A stretch of 64,000 nt of DNA from Hofstenia miamia (Eukaryota > Xenacoelomorpha > Acoela). Within the stretch, counting starts at the first letter, position 1. Each line of letters starts with the position of its first letter. The stretch covers positions 1,142,270-1,206,269 of the forward strand of contig SCFE01000001.1 in the NCBI GenBank assembly GCA_004352715.1. Direction: 5' to 3'. This document shows, in pieces, positions 1 to 11,504 of this stretch. A program made the position numbers and the translations under genes. The notes beneath the pieces were generated by a model. That model was given only the letters and a program-made list of their open reading frames with translations. It was not told the DNA's origin and made no database searches.

Positions 1-438
1 GTGAAGAAGATGATGCGAATGTGCGTATTTCAATATGCTTCCGAGTTTTACTCCTTTTACTCGTGAATTCAGTTTTCATGGTTGTTTTCGGTGTCGTTGC
101 ATCCTTGGGAATGAGTGATAAGTGAGTGGTGACGATTTTGAAAGGACGGATTCTGTAGTAGTCGTTGGTGTCTTTGCTTGTGTTTGAAATTCGAGCAGAG
201 TGTGATTAGAGACATCAGATACTGAAAGGAGAGAATTCTTAAAAAGAAAAAGAAGTGCTTCAGCTATATGTTCTTTGTTCAGCTTAGCGAACATTTGGTG
301 GAGCGGAGTTTTCTTTTTATGTTCAATCAAAGTGATTGCCGCATCCTAGAGACGGCACGCGCTGAACAAATCACCTTGCAATGCTTTTGAGAGCGCACGT
401 GATATCCGACCTTTCTCGACAAGAGCACACATAATAAT

Positions 439-489
<51 letters not shown>
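1..489 (-). pseudogene. possible retroelement relic ending in an AAT/TTA microsatellite
   Basis: Read on the minus strand, 430 down to about 76 is one open frame broken by a single TAG at 346-348. It contains a stretch like 'GRISRALSKALQGD', which vaguely resembles the pre-RT region of some retroelement polyproteins. The plus-strand right edge is a (TAA)n tract that runs into an assembly gap. I do not recognise the protein with confidence. It could equally be a fragment of a host exon. The frame crossing the gap is meaningless because the gap consists only of N. Confidence 0.25.
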
Positions 490-1489
490 NNNNNNNNNNN
501 NNNNNNNNNNNNNNNNNNNNNNNNNNNNNNNNNNNNNNNNNNNNNNNNNNNNNNNNNNNNNNNNNNNNNNNNNNNNNNNNNNNNNNNNNNNNNNNNNNNN
601 NNNNNNNNNNNNNNNNNNNNNNNNNNNNNNNNNNNNNNNNNNNNNNNNNNNNNNNNNNNNNNNNNNNNNNNNNNNNNNNNNNNNNNNNNNNNNNNNNNNN
701 NNNNNNNNNNNNNNNNNNNNNNNNNNNNNNNNNNNNNNNNNNNNNNNNNNNNNNNNNNNNNNNNNNNNNNNNNNNNNNNNNNNNNNNNNNNNNNNNNNNN
801 NNNNNNNNNNNNNNNNNNNNNNNNNNNNNNNNNNNNNNNNNNNNNNNNNNNNNNNNNNNNNNNNNNNNNNNNNNNNNNNNNNNNNNNNNNNNNNNNNNNN
901 NNNNNNNNNNNNNNNNNNNNNNNNNNNNNNNNNNNNNNNNNNNNNNNNNNNNNNNNNNNNNNNNNNNNNNNNNNNNNNNNNNNNNNNNNNNNNNNNNNNN
1001 NNNNNNNNNNNNNNNNNNNNNNNNNNNNNNNNNNNNNNNNNNNNNNNNNNNNNNNNNNNNNNNNNNNNNNNNNNNNNNNNNNNNNNNNNNNNNNNNNNNN
1101 NNNNNNNNNNNNNNNNNNNNNNNNNNNNNNNNNNNNNNNNNNNNNNNNNNNNNNNNNNNNNNNNNNNNNNNNNNNNNNNNNNNNNNNNNNNNNNNNNNNN
1201 NNNNNNNNNNNNNNNNNNNNNNNNNNNNNNNNNNNNNNNNNNNNNNNNNNNNNNNNNNNNNNNNNNNNNNNNNNNNNNNNNNNNNNNNNNNNNNNNNNNN
1301 NNNNNNNNNNNNNNNNNNNNNNNNNNNNNNNNNNNNNNNNNNNNNNNNNNNNNNNNNNNNNNNNNNNNNNNNNNNNNNNNNNNNNNNNNNNNNNNNNNNN
1401 NNNNNNNNNNNNNNNNNNNNNNNNNNNNNNNNNNNNNNNNNNNNNNNNNNNNNNNNNNNNNNNNNNNNNNNNNNNNNNNNNNNNNNNNN
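490..1489. other. assembly gap (1,000 N)
   Basis: Exactly 1,000 N, a default-sized scaffold gap. It lies beside a (TAA)n tract, the likely reason assembly failed. Upstream DDRGK1 exons may lie in it or before the window. Confidence 0.99.
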
Positions 1490-1592
1490 AAATGAACTTG
1501 TGCTATGAAAATCATTTGTAAATATGCTGATTTTTTTCTTTTATTTCTTACTTGCTTCCTTTGTTATCGTGCTATATTTATAGCTTTTCTAA

Positions 1593-1630
<38 letters not shown>

Positions 1631-2225
1631 TCCCTTCCCCGCCATACTTAATCATTCCATAGACACAGAAGGCCTTTTCCCTATTCCTATGTAATTTTGT
1701 TCAAGCTTTTTTAATTGCATTTTAATCAAATATGTTCGTTTTCACAGAAAAATTTTGAAATTAAATAGAGGGCTTTTTGTACCATGACAATTCTAAACGC
1801 GGTTTAACACTATAGTGTAAACTGCGATTACTACAAACTACAAAACTGCATGTAAATATGTGGTAAGGATCTTTGTGCAAGAGAATCAAATGGGGCATTT
1901 AAGGCTCATAACTCTGTAAAAAATAATTTAAAAGTAGACCGCGTTTTATGTTTGCTTTGGTAAGAATTATACCGAAGCCGGAAAAATAATGGGTCCAATT
2001 TATTTGGGTTCACCTATAATGCTTCAATAACATACATAAAATTAGCAGATATTTAGAAAAAAATAGAGGGTTACGATCTCCGATAAAAGTTAGGAAAGGT
2101 TACCTTGCTTTTTATGATTTAAGTATACTGAATTTGTGTCCAACGTATTGAGCTTTTGATGTTTACAAACTTTCTATTTTGCAATTATCGATAACCGCTT
2201 ACACTTTTTATACTTCTATTTTTAG
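1490..2225. other. AT-rich non-coding stretch, probably intron of DDRGK1
   Basis: No exon was recognised here. It holds a (TA)n tract at about 1598-1628 and ends in a T-rich acceptor (TTTTTAG at 2219-2225) directly before the DDRGK1 exon, so it is probably the intron preceding that exon. Confidence 0.5.
1598..1628. repeat. (TA)n microsatellite
   Basis: Uninterrupted TA dinucleotides. It is the first of many similar tracts in the window. Confidence 0.95.
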
Positions 2226-2438
2226 GAATGTGTGCAACGTGTGAAGTCTTTGCAAGATCAAAATCTAATTAGTGGAGTTTTCGATGACAGGGGAAAGTTT
2301 ATTTACGTATCAGATGAAGATTTATTATCATTGGTTAATTTCATCAAGCAACGAGGTCGTGTATCATTCACAGAACTTTCACAATCAAGCAGTCGAATAA
2401 TTAATCTTTCCCCTACAACTGAAGCCGTTGTTGTATAA
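2226..2438 (+). CDS. DDRGK1: DDRGK domain-containing protein 1, last exon
   Basis: The exon opens after a TTTTTAG acceptor (AG at 2224-2225) in phase 0 with 'ECVQRV' and stops at a TAA at 2436-2438, giving 70 codons. It carries the name-giving motif 'GVFDDRGKFIYVSDEDL' followed by 'NFIKQRGRVSFTELSQ', the C-terminal winged-helix/PCI-like end of DDRGK1 (also UFBP1, C20orf116). The family is an ER-membrane adaptor for the UFM1 ligase UFL1 and acts in ER stress control and ER-phagy. Only this C-terminal exon is visible. The N-terminal transmembrane anchor and coiled-coil exons must lie upstream, in the gap or outside the window. Match by memory of the family is strong. The last residues after 'SSRIINLSP' are lineage-specific. 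Confidence 0.9.
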   Translation, partial: ECVQRVKSLQDQNLISGVFDDRGKFIYVSDEDLLSLVNFIKQRGRVSFTELSQSSSRIINLSPTTEAVVV

Positions 2439-2526
2439 ACTATTATTTTACTGAAATTGATTTAAGCAAATTTTATTGCAATTGTGAACTTTTAGGATAT
2501 TTTTCAGTTTTCTATTGAATTTTTGA

Positions 2527-2551
2527 ATGTATGTATGTATGTATGTATGTC
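2527..2551. repeat. (GTAT)n microsatellite
   Basis: About six GTAT units, 90 bp after the DDRGK1 stop codon. Confidence 0.9.
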
Positions 2552-2689
2552 GTTTTAATTCCTGTATATTACAACACGTTGCAATGTAAAAAGGAATAGA
2601 CAGTTTTCTATAGGATAGGAACCGCGGGCAGATTCTAGTTAATATGTAATTGCTAGTACTATATATGAAAGATCTTTTGAAAATTACAT

Positions 2690-4514
2690 ATTCGACACAT
2701 CTGTAATCCCTGATCCTGCTAAGCTGTCAGATCACTCATTCGTCAGCTTCAATCTGTCTGTCAACTCTACTTCTCCATCTGCTATTCCGGCTTCTCCACA
2801 ATATGCTCGATTCAACAGTGCCTTTCTATCACTTAATGCTGCTCTCCTATCTTCGCTCCCCGTTATTAGTGATTCCTTCACAGTTGATGATTGGTTCACC
2901 TTCTTACACCAAGTTATTTATTCTTATGTTCCTCGTCTGCGCAAAAAGCGTGCTTCTCTTCCTTTCTATTTCTCGTCCCTTACTGCGCACTCCTTGAATA
3001 AATTGGAGTCTTACAAACGCCATTCTGGTACTACTGCTTCTCCGAAGCTTGCGTCTCTCACAGAAGATGTTATCAATTTTATGGAACTTCTCGTCCGGTT
3101 CTCTTCAAGACTCTCATTCCTTCGTGCGTTCTCTTCATTCCAACTTCATTCCAAGTCAGAGCTCCCCAATTTGAGATGATATCTTCTTTCTGCTCAATCT
3201 CGCCTGGAGAAAGCTGATCTGTTCAACGCGTATTTTATCTCTAACTTCACTGAACCTGTCTCAATGTGCCCTGGTCCGCTCCTTATCCAACTTTGTGATA
3301 TTGACTTCAGCGCCCATGATATTTCCTCATGGTTAATCTTGCAAGTTCTCCGATCCTTGCTATCCTGACGGTGTCCCTTCATTTTTAATTCATGAAACCT
3401 CCTCCACGCTTTCTATCCACTTAAAGCAGCTTTACTCCTTCATTTGTTCTTCTAAGCGCTATCCCGCCTTTTGGAAGACATCTTGGATTTCTCCGCTGTT
3501 AAAATCTAATCAGCTTCCCTCCTCGCAGGTCACGTCCTTCCGCCCAATAGCTATTATATCTCAACTATCATCTTTGAACGCCTTGTTTTTCGTTATGTAT
3601 TCTCAAAAATTCGTCACCTCATCTCTTCTTCTCAGCATGGCAACCTTCCTGGTCGCTCTACGATTACTAACCTGCTCACTCTGATCGAAAACTGCTACTT
3701 TCACTCCGATAGTAATGATCCTGGTTGTATTATCTTTCTTGACATCTCAAAAGCATTTGATCGCCTCCCTCATTCCATTCTGCTTGACAAGTTACGTTTA
3801 TTTGGTTTTGATGCGGATTTCATCGAACTGTTCCAGTCCTACCTGACTAATCGCCGCCAATGTTTCAAAATAAACTCGTCTATCTCTTCTCCTGTCCCCG
3901 TTACTAGTGGTGCCCCTCAAGGCTCAGTGTTTGCTGTTCTTTTCTTCCTCGTTGCCATTAACGACCTCCCTCATTCTGTTCTCAACTCGTCTTGCCTGTT
4001 GTATGTCGACNTTTGATCGCCTCCCTCATTCCATTCTGCTTGACAAGTTACGTTTATTTGGTTTTGATGCGGATTTCATCGAACTGTTCCAATCTTACCT
4101 GAACAATCGCCGCCAATGTTTCAAAATAAACTCGTCTATCTCTTCTCCTGTCCCCGTTACTATTGGCGCCCCTCAAGGCTCAGTGCTCCTCGTTGCCATT
4201 AACGACCTCCCTCATTCTGTTCTCAACTCGTCTTGCCTGTTGTATGTCGACGACACTGCGATTTTTGATTTTGGCTGTTCTTTTGCTTCTAACATTTCCT
4301 CTGATCTTGAGCACTTGTCTACTTGGTCCTCTGTCAACCATCTTGGTTTTAGCACTACCAAGACATGTGGTATTTTCTTTTCTGTGGCTCCCCCTTCTGA
4401 TTTGCCTCTACATGTGAACTTTGCGCCTCATCACACTCATCTTGGAGTTCAATTTGCTGCAAACTTAAATTGGACTGGACATGGGTCTTTGCGTCTCCGC
4501 AAAGCTAATTCCTC
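2690..4514 (+). mobile_element. non-LTR retrotransposon, endonuclease end plus reverse transcriptase, frameshifted
   Basis: Plus-strand frames read in order: 'LSDHSFVSFNLSV' (end of an APE-type endonuclease domain) near 2730, a linker, 'FRPIAIISQLS' near 3540, 'DISKAFDRLPHSILLDKL' near 3745, 'GAPQGSV' near 3910 and 4170, and 'LYVDDTAIF' at about 4240-4270. These are the ordered RT motifs of Jockey/CR1/L2-type elements. Several frameshifts break the reading frame, so it is a dead copy. Its coding strand is strikingly C/T-rich against the AT-rich surroundings. The three-prime part disappears into the gap at 4515. Confidence 0.85.
3756..4250 (+). repeat. near-duplicate block joined by a single N (probable mis-assembly)
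   Basis: The 255 bp from 3756 to 4010 recur at 4012-4250 with a few substitutions and one 15 bp deletion. The only thing between them is one N at 4011. Two overlapping contigs or two alleles/copies of the LINE were probably butted together. The broken frame across this site should not be taken as biology. Confidence 0.85.
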
Positions 4515-4855
4515 NNNNNNNNNNNNNNNNNNNNNNNNNNNNNNNNNNNNNNNNNNNNNNNNNNNNNNNNNNNNNNNNNNNNNNNNNNNNNNNNNNNNNN
4601 NNNNNNNNNNNNNNNNNNNNNNNNNNNNNNNNNNNNNNNNNNNNNNNNNNNNNNNNNNNNNNNNNNNNNNNNNNNNNNNNNNNNNNNNNNNNNNNNNNNN
4701 NNNNNNNNNNNNNNNNNNNNNNNNNNNNNNNNNNNNNNNNNNNNNNNNNNNNNNNNNNNNNNNNNNNNNNNNNNNNNNNNNNNNNNNNNNNNNNNNNNNN
4801 NNNNNNNNNNNNNNNNNNNNNNNNNNNNNNNNNNNNNNNNNNNNNNNNNNNNNNN
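4515..4855. other. assembly gap (341 N)
   Basis: Run of N. Frames that cross it are not genes. Confidence 0.99.
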
Positions 4856-5167
4856 ATATTTATTGTTAAAGATCCAACACAAAATAGTGCAATTAATATA
4901 TTTAGAAGACTTTCTGAAATATAATTAGTTTGACAGTTGTCTAAAAATACTATATTTGGATGACTTTATCTCTATACATTGATAGTATTCTTCTTTGTCT
5001 TTCTCTTCTCTTTGAATTTTTACAAAATTTATTTTCAAATAGGCTCAATTGTACGCAATTTTTGGAAAACTTTACAATCATAGCTATTATTGCATGTTAT
5101 TAATGTTATTGTTTGTTAAATTTGCTGTTTTTTCCAAAATTTTTTTAAAATGTTTGCTAATAATTTA
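4856..5167. other. non-coding stretch with a short open stub
   Basis: A 21-codon stub leaves the gap and ends at a TAA near 4922 ('KDPTQNSAINIFRRLSEI'). It might be the end of an exon hidden in the gap, but nothing identifies it. The remainder is AT-rich with no feature seen. Confidence 0.3.
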
Positions 5168-5305
5168 GTATTCAGCGGCGCTATTTTTTTTACGAAAAAT
5201 ATTTAGCGGCGCTATAATAGTTCATGTATTCAGCGCCACTATAATAGTACAAAAAATGATATTCAGGGGCGCTATGAAAAGTCCAAAGTATTAAGCGGCG
5301 CTATA
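5168..5305. repeat. five spaced copies of an AGCGGCGCTATAAT-type motif
   Basis: GC-rich cores stand out in AT-rich DNA at about 5173, 5204, 5230, 5264 and 5293. They read CAGCGGCGCTAT, TAGCGGCGCTATAATAG, CAGCGCCACTATAATAG, CAGGGGCGCTATGA and AAGCGGCGCTATAATAA. Starts are 26-34 bp apart. This looks like the subterminal repeat array of a DNA transposon or a cluster of protein-binding sites. A related motif, AAGCGCCTCTATAAT, is arrayed at 55968-56033. Confidence 0.75.
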
Positions 5306-5323
5306 ATAATAATAATAATAATA

Positions 5324-5357
<34 letters not shown>
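5303..5357. repeat. (ATA)n followed by (TTA)n, self-complementary
   Basis: About eight ATA units turn directly into about nine TTA units, so the tract can fold on itself. Confidence 0.9.
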
Positions 5358-5358
<1 letters not shown>

Positions 5359-5941
5359 AACATTAAACATTATACTTAATTTAATCGTCATAAAATTCAT
5401 AAGAAAATTGCATTTTGTAATGTTGGGTACGGTATGTGCAAACTAATATTGCAGTGTTGATGTCAATTAATGCTTTTATTTGAAAAGTTATCAATTCCAT
5501 CCAGTTCTAAAGTTAGGACTGCGTTTGGGAGCCCCCACTAACTATTTGAAGAGCACCAAGGGAAAAAGGCCCAATGGATACTATTGTTGTTTGGAGTTAT
5601 TGCCTTTTAAAAGTGGAAAACCCCATTGAAGAAATTCATATTCCTCCACCATATGGTTTTTGAACTTAACTTATTTTCTTCAAATTTTGAGTAGAAAATA
5701 ACTTTTAGCACATATTTTTAATGAGTTTTTAGCTTTTTAAAGTGGTTGCTAAGGAGTTTGGCGGCTATCTTGGATTTTTGTTAAGTTTTATCATTGTTAT
5801 TAACTAAAATATATTATTACAAACTAATTTTATTATAATATGATGAATTTACATGTATAATAATGATGTATCAACATGTATTAAAAGATATAAAACACTG
5901 ATCGCATTAATTAAACCAAAATTTTGTGTTGTGTTACATAG
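5358..5941. other. non-coding stretch, probably intron
   Basis: No coding sequence recognised. It ends at the AG acceptor (5940-5941) of the next exon. Confidence 0.4.
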
Positions 5942-6082
5942 TTTGAAACGGAAATGGACAAATGTTCACTTCTAAAGAGAGGTGCAGATGTAAATCAGTT
6001 ACTCAGTTTATTGGCTGAACAAATTGAAGAACGAGCGTGGTATTTAAAAAAACAAGTGGCACCATTACTCCCAGCTCAATAA
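5942..6082 (+). CDS. terminal exon of an unidentified host gene
   Basis: After an AG at 5940-5941 an open frame of 46 codons runs to TAA at 6080-6082. It starts 'FETEMDKCSLLKRGADVNQL' and ends '...EERAWYLKKQVAPLLPAQ'. A canonical AATAAA follows 27 bp after the stop at 6109-6114. The peptide is helical and charged with leucine heptads (LLSLLAEQIEE), like the C-terminal coiled coil of a small complex subunit. Codon use and the stop-plus-poly(A) arrangement look like a genuine last exon and not a transposon fragment. I do not recognise the family and did not find the preceding exon. It could also start inside this exon at the ATG of 'MDKCSLL', giving a 42-residue product. Confidence 0.5.
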   Translation, partial: FETEMDKCSLLKRGADVNQLLSLLAEQIEERAWYLKKQVAPLLPAQ

Positions 6083-6108
6083 CAAGAATCGTTCGCTGCT
6101 CTGTAATC

Positions 6109-6114
6109 AATAAA
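6109..6114 (+). terminator. poly(A) signal AATAAA
   Basis: Canonical hexamer 27 bp after the stop of the 5942-6082 exon. Confidence 0.6.
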
Positions 6115-6985
6115 CTTCTGTTAAAACCTTTTGCAGTTTAGTATCTTATATCTTGAAAACTGTTTGTGCTACAGCATTATGAATTCAAAAATTTGATTCA
6201 GCATAGTCACTTTAGTCTAGAACAATATATTTTGTACTGTTGACACCTACTTGTAATACGTTTGCTATGATAATGCTAATTACTGTTGGTTTATTTTCTA
6301 TACTTTGTTTTCAATTCTCCTTTTCTTAAACGAAATTTTCCAAATATCACAAAACTCATTTATATTTATTCCTATTACACTAATAAAAAATATCCAAAAC
6401 TAAGCATCCAATATATCATTGGAATCAGTAGAAAATTCTGCATCTGATGATTTGGATAACTCCATATCTCAAAAGTATCAAATGGATCCTTTTCTCGTGA
6501 TGATCCTCATCTTGTTTTAAATGTAATTTTAGTGGATGTATTCCACATTTTACATTTCAATTGAAACAACTCCGAAGTATGTTTACTGGAGTGAAATGGG
6601 GGTATATGATTTAATATGAAAATGTACATTAATTTTTTAATGGCTAGTAATGACATTAAAACTATAGACAATTCCTGAAAAATAGGGGTTATATGAATAA
6701 TTGTAAAAAATTCATAAGATACTTGTGGTTCTAAGCTGTGTTTATCAATAAATCATAGAATGGCAAGGAGTAAATTTCTTAATCCACCGTTGCAGAGATG
6801 CCACCATGTCACTACCAGGTTGAAAGTGTGATCTGAATAGCCGTTTAAATATATTAAATAAATAATCGATATCAGCCTAAAATTTAACTTTCATATTTAA
6901 ACATACTATTTACACCACCCCAATGTCCTTATGCGCGGCCTTGTTTTTTGTCTAATCAATGTATTAAAGCATAAATATAACATTT
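6115..6985. other. non-coding stretch, nothing recognised
   Basis: AT-rich sequence without a supported gene or repeat structure. Confidence 0.5.
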
Positions 6986-6989
6986 TTAT

Positions 6990-7980
6990 GTTCCTCCTTA
7001 CCGATCACAAAGCTTGGATTCCGAAAGCATATGTCAACTTCTTGTGCACTCCTGGTGATGCTCAACCAAATCTATGACTATAGGCGGACATATGACTACG
7101 CTCGGTTAATTACTCTTGATATGAGCAAAGCCTTCAATACAGTCCGCCAGTCAGCAATAATCGCGGGGCTCAAGAGCATTGTACCAACAATCGACGCCAC
7201 TGTAATCCGGCTATATAGCAGTTTCTTGACCGAGCGATCACAGTACACAACTCTCAATGGTGTGGACTCGGAGCTACGCACAGCAAATCTCGGAGTATCG
7301 CAGGGAGATAGAGCAGATCAAATTCTTGACTCTTTACAGCGCCAATATGCTTCGAAAAACTTGTTCTTCAACAATAATAAGACGCACGAATTAGTCTTCA
7401 CCTTTAGTTCCTATACCCCTGAAGCTATTTTTGACAAAGTCGCAGCTGTGAAGGTTCTTGGAGTTATTATTGATCAGAAATTTAGCTTCAGACAACATAT
7501 TGAGGCCGTAGTTGCGCGAGCAAACTCTACAGTGTTCTTGCTGTTGAAGCTGAAGAAGCTGGGTTATACCTCAGATGAGTTACAATTGATCTACAAGTCT
7601 ATTGTGGTCAGTATTATCACTTACGGATGCAGCGTGTGGGGAGGGGCGGCTAAGACTATTCTTGAAAAGATTGATGGAGTACAGAAGAAAGCCATGCGCT
7701 TGGTCATCATATCAAACTACATTCCAATAAGAGAACATATTCGCATATCAGACCGAAGGCTATACAGGCAAATCCAACACATGGGCGTAAAACATCCGCT
7801 GTATAAATACGTTCCGCAGCGAACAGAGTATGCAATGACAAAGCTACGACACAGAATGCCGTCAGTAAGGAAAACGACCAGCTCTAAAGAACTCTCCCTC
7901 TTCCCCAGCCGATTCCTGAAATCGTGAACTCTCCTTTATTCATAATCTTAATGTTATGATGATTATCATAATAATAAAAG

Positions 7981-8019
<39 letters not shown>
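6990..8019 (+). mobile_element. non-LTR retrotransposon three-prime half, catalytic YxDD deleted
   Basis: A 298-codon frame (about 7031-7927) holds RT landmarks 'LITLDMSKAFNTV' and 'NLGVSQGD', then jumps straight to 'QILDSLQRQYASKN', so the segment with the YxDD active site is missing while the frame stays open. Thumb motifs follow: 'VKVLGVIIDQKFSFRQHI' and 'SIITYGCSVWGG'. Just before the frame, 'FRK'-like RT sequence in another frame starts near 6990. The element ends with AATAATAAAAG and a (TTAC)n tail at about 7982-8019, a typical microsatellite-type LINE end. It looks relatively young but cannot encode an active RT. Confidence 0.88.
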
Positions 8020-8540
8020 CTATAAAATCGACCCTGGGTGTGTTAATTTTTGTTATAGTACTCATTCTTTAAATGTAATTTCACTAATTGTTTAATATTC
8101 TTTATTTCTATTAAGTTTGGAAATCGCTGAACTCATTATTATGAGTCATTGCACAACCTTAGCTAATTAATTTTCAGAAAAAAATAATATATTTTAATTA
8201 CCGTTACATTGGAAAGGTCAAACTGATTAGCAACTTCAGACCAACTCATCCGTATAATACGCAAAATGTCTAACCAGGTCAAAAGTTTAAAGTCTGCAGC
8301 CTGTAGTTGGTCGGCGTCAGCTAATACCGGTCGGTCAGTTTTTGGCTGCTAAATTGTATTTGCATTGCATAATAATGAGAAAAACGAACCGTATCGTTTA
8401 CTTAATAGGTTTCGGCATGCCATTATCAAAAATGTTGAATAAATTTTGCGTTTCTTTTTATTTATAATTTATACATAAACTCAATAATTTTGAATAATGA
8501 GAGTGAAAGCAAATTTATTGCTGTAAAGTACAATGCAAAA
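8020..8540. other. non-coding stretch, nothing recognised
   Basis: A G/C-richer patch at about 8280-8345 may be part of a miniature transposon, but I could not find its ends. Confidence 0.4.
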
Positions 8541-10600
8541 ATACAACTACAAATTAAAAATAAAATATTGTTGTCGCTAAGTATGCATTATCTATTAAAA
8601 AGGAATGTGCGCAATTTTTTTCTGAATTGATAAATTGAGTTTTGTCAGAATTGATTTTCAGTTTATTACAATTGAAATATGTTACGAGATTTTCAATATT
8701 TTTTGTCAGATGTCTGGTTGCCTGAAAAAGTATTATTGTGACATGATGTAAAATTAGAAAAGCATTAGATTTTGATAAAAAAGTCAATTTTGAAAATTTA
8801 GTGATTTACTGTGTTTTGCCAGATGACAGCAGAATAACTACAGAAATTTTCTTAGTAATAACAAGCTCTAATCAATTTCAATTATACTTTGTGTCCCAGC
8901 GGAAACTTTAAATTTCTTGGACAATACGCTGTGTTTTATTTGCATTTTTGCGAGGGGAATGCTGCACATTTTCATATGATGGACTATAAACACTTATTAT
9001 TAAGATTGCAATGCAACTATTAACAATTTAAAAATTTCAATTACAATACTTTTCCAGCAGTGGATGCATCCTTATTTTAAGTCGATCATTTTTGATGCCA
9101 TCACGAGTAAGCTTTATTGTAAAAAAGTGCAGTTGATGCAAAAATGCTTTCATTTTAGTATTTTCAATTATACGCTTAATTTTGATATTTACAAAAATTT
9201 TTAATTGTTTTGGATATGACGGGTCCGGGTTTTGCTTGGTTTATGGGTTAAAGGGCCGGGCCCAGACTTGAAATCACGGCCCGGTTACAACTCTGGGTTG
9301 CCTCTATGTGATTTTTTGCTGTACGTAATATACTAGTATCATCTGCGTATTGGTAAATAATTCCGTTTTCTGAGGATTTTGAAAAATTATTTCGTATAAT
9401 GCAAATAGAATGGGGCCTAATACAGTTCCTTGGGGAGATCTAAATTTTTGATAGTATTTTCTGAAAAATATCAATTTTTACACGTTGTTTGCGATTGCTT
9501 AGAAAACTCATTATAAAATTTTTTGCATTAAAACAATATCAACTCATGCTTCTATAGTTGATCCTGATTAAAATTAAAACTCGTCGCCTTAATTTTATCT
9601 TAAAATATCAAAATTCAGTTAACTCTAATTTACCTGTGGGCCCATTTGACCCCCTCCATATTTTTAGATATAACGCTGAGGCCGTTTTTTAAATAAACAA
9701 TCTTGCTATGTCATTTTTCTTTAACTTGTTCTGCAACTTTTGAAGCAAAAATTATGCAGATAGAGTAAATGGCTGCAAACTTATAGCGATTTTTTAAAAA
9801 AGCCCATGAAAAACTGACATTTCTTCAATTTCGAAAATAACGATTTTGTATGTAAAGGCTATAAATTGAAACAAATGCATAATTTTCAGTGCGAAAATAT
9901 AATTAGATTTTTTCAATGTTTTATTTGCATAATAAACCTTTCTCTTGATTCATATTTAGTAATATTTCTAACATTTTTTTGTTAATAATGAGAAATAGAA
10001 AAAATGTGATACATTGCCTAATTCATATGCGCATAGTTTACCTATTAATTTTTGTATCGCAAAATGGTTATTCCAAAATATTTCTGACATGTCTATGTAT
10101 CTCCACATCAAATTTGATGTTGATCGGATGCACTGCTTTTGAGATTTTAGGGGGGCTAAATCTTCCTCCTCAGGAATAACTGCTACGAAAAAGTCCTGGT
10201 AAAATAGGGTTAAATGCCTTCTTAAATCAAGTATAGCTACGGTTGTGAAAAATATTGGTTTAAATTTAGTTCTATTTTTCCGTGATTGATAAAATCGCAT
10301 CAGTTGTTCTGAATTATGTCAAAATCTAATTGATTATTTGATAAAATTTGCTTGTCATTAATAAATTTGTACATTTGTGCAGCTAAAAGTTTTTCGAATA
10401 TTTTTGAAAAAGGGGGTGTTATACTAATCAGTCTCTAGTTTATGGGATTTAGTGGGTCTCCGTTTTTCAAAATGGTGAAATATCAGATTGTTTTAAAATT
10501 GTAGAAAGTCATTATTGATAACACATTGATTAAATTCTAATAGTAGGTATTCATCAATTGATTAAAAATGTAAAAATATTATTATCCAACATGGTATGTT
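8540..10600 (-). mobile_element. decayed non-LTR retrotransposon with internal insertion
   Basis: Minus-strand RT motifs occur in the right order from high to low coordinates: 'FSKIFEKLLAAQMYKFINDKQIL' near 10400, 'TTVAILDLR' near 10230, 'FLSNRKQRVKID' near 9500, 'PQGTVLGPILFALY' near 9430, 'YADDT' (after a frameshift) near 9345, and 'LTKNIENLVTYFNCNKLKIN' near 8690. Many frameshifts and stops make it dead. Roughly 9600-10150 does not read as RT and may be an inserted miniature element: 'TTTGACCCCCTCC' at one side faces an 'AGGGGGGCTAAATC' at the other. A GC-rich patch at 9215-9300 (GGGCCGGGCCC) looks like a piece of another transposon inside the copy. Confidence 0.8.
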
Positions 10601-11500
10601 ACTGGATCCACAAGATATATTATTATCTAGCTTATTAACTAGGTACATTTTAAGATAATAATAGGAAATTAAGTTTAAATGAAGCTGTTCCTTTCTGATG
10701 ATAGCTTGTTGAGATAGGTTTCTATTTTCTTAGAATTTAAAATTGAATTTTCCATATTTTTTAAATATATTTGCGATGACCTTCTTATTGTTTTACGTCC
10801 TATTATCATACTTAATTTCTTCAATCCTTATCCTTGGTCCCCTTAGTTTTGCCAATATTTTTACTAGGAAAATTCTATTTTTGGTTGGAGCAAACATTCT
10901 TCAATGACTTTATAAATTTTACCTTATTAAAATTACTAAAATTTATGGTTGCTAACATAAATGCAAAGCTTTTGATCACTAAACGACACAAATATATAAG
11001 TTCTATATTTATTGCAACTATTGGTTAAGAAATTTTCAATTAAATTTGAAAATTTTGTCGGATTGGTTTTATTAATGGCTTGAAAATAAAAAATATCAGA
11101 AATATGATCAATTCGATTTAATTTAGGTAATTGCATATTAATAAATATATTTTCAAGAAAAGCATATCCAATTTTCAATTTTATGGTTACAGCATTTAGA
11201 AGTATAATATTTATTTGGTTTATAACAAATGTTTATAAGCTCGCTATTGTAAGAATTTGAGAAAGACTCTGATTAAATCCACATAGTTTCAAATATTTAA
11301 TGACTTAATTTTAAATCTTTCCTACGTCTGGACTTTAAAATCTTATGAATTAGTCGCGAAAACGTTCAAATCTATTTTTAAAATGAATATCAAAATAATT
11401 AGAATCAGGATCATATAATGGAATTTTTTAACCAAATTTCAGTAAAAGCATATATTGCGTTATTTCCTATTTAATTTACCTTTTTTTATAAATTCATTGC
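10601..11500. other. AT-rich stretch, possibly upstream part of the minus-strand LINE
   Basis: An 80-codon minus-strand frame (10936-11178) could be eroded LINE sequence but has no motif I can name. Nothing else seen. Confidence 0.3.
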
Positions 11501-11504
11501 GAAT

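Noticed and set aside
346-1515. 389-codon open frame on the minus strand
   Set aside because: Almost all of it is N in an assembly gap; the visible residues are isoleucines from a microsatellite and a short unrelated end.
3907-4924. Long open frames crossing 4515-4855
   Set aside because: They pass through N and a single-N mis-join; only the RT part up to 4514 is meaningful.
5168-5305. CRISPR-like array of spaced repeats
   Set aside because: Repeats are short, imperfect and irregularly spaced, the spacers are AT-rich filler, no cas genes exist and the context is a spliced eukaryotic genome.
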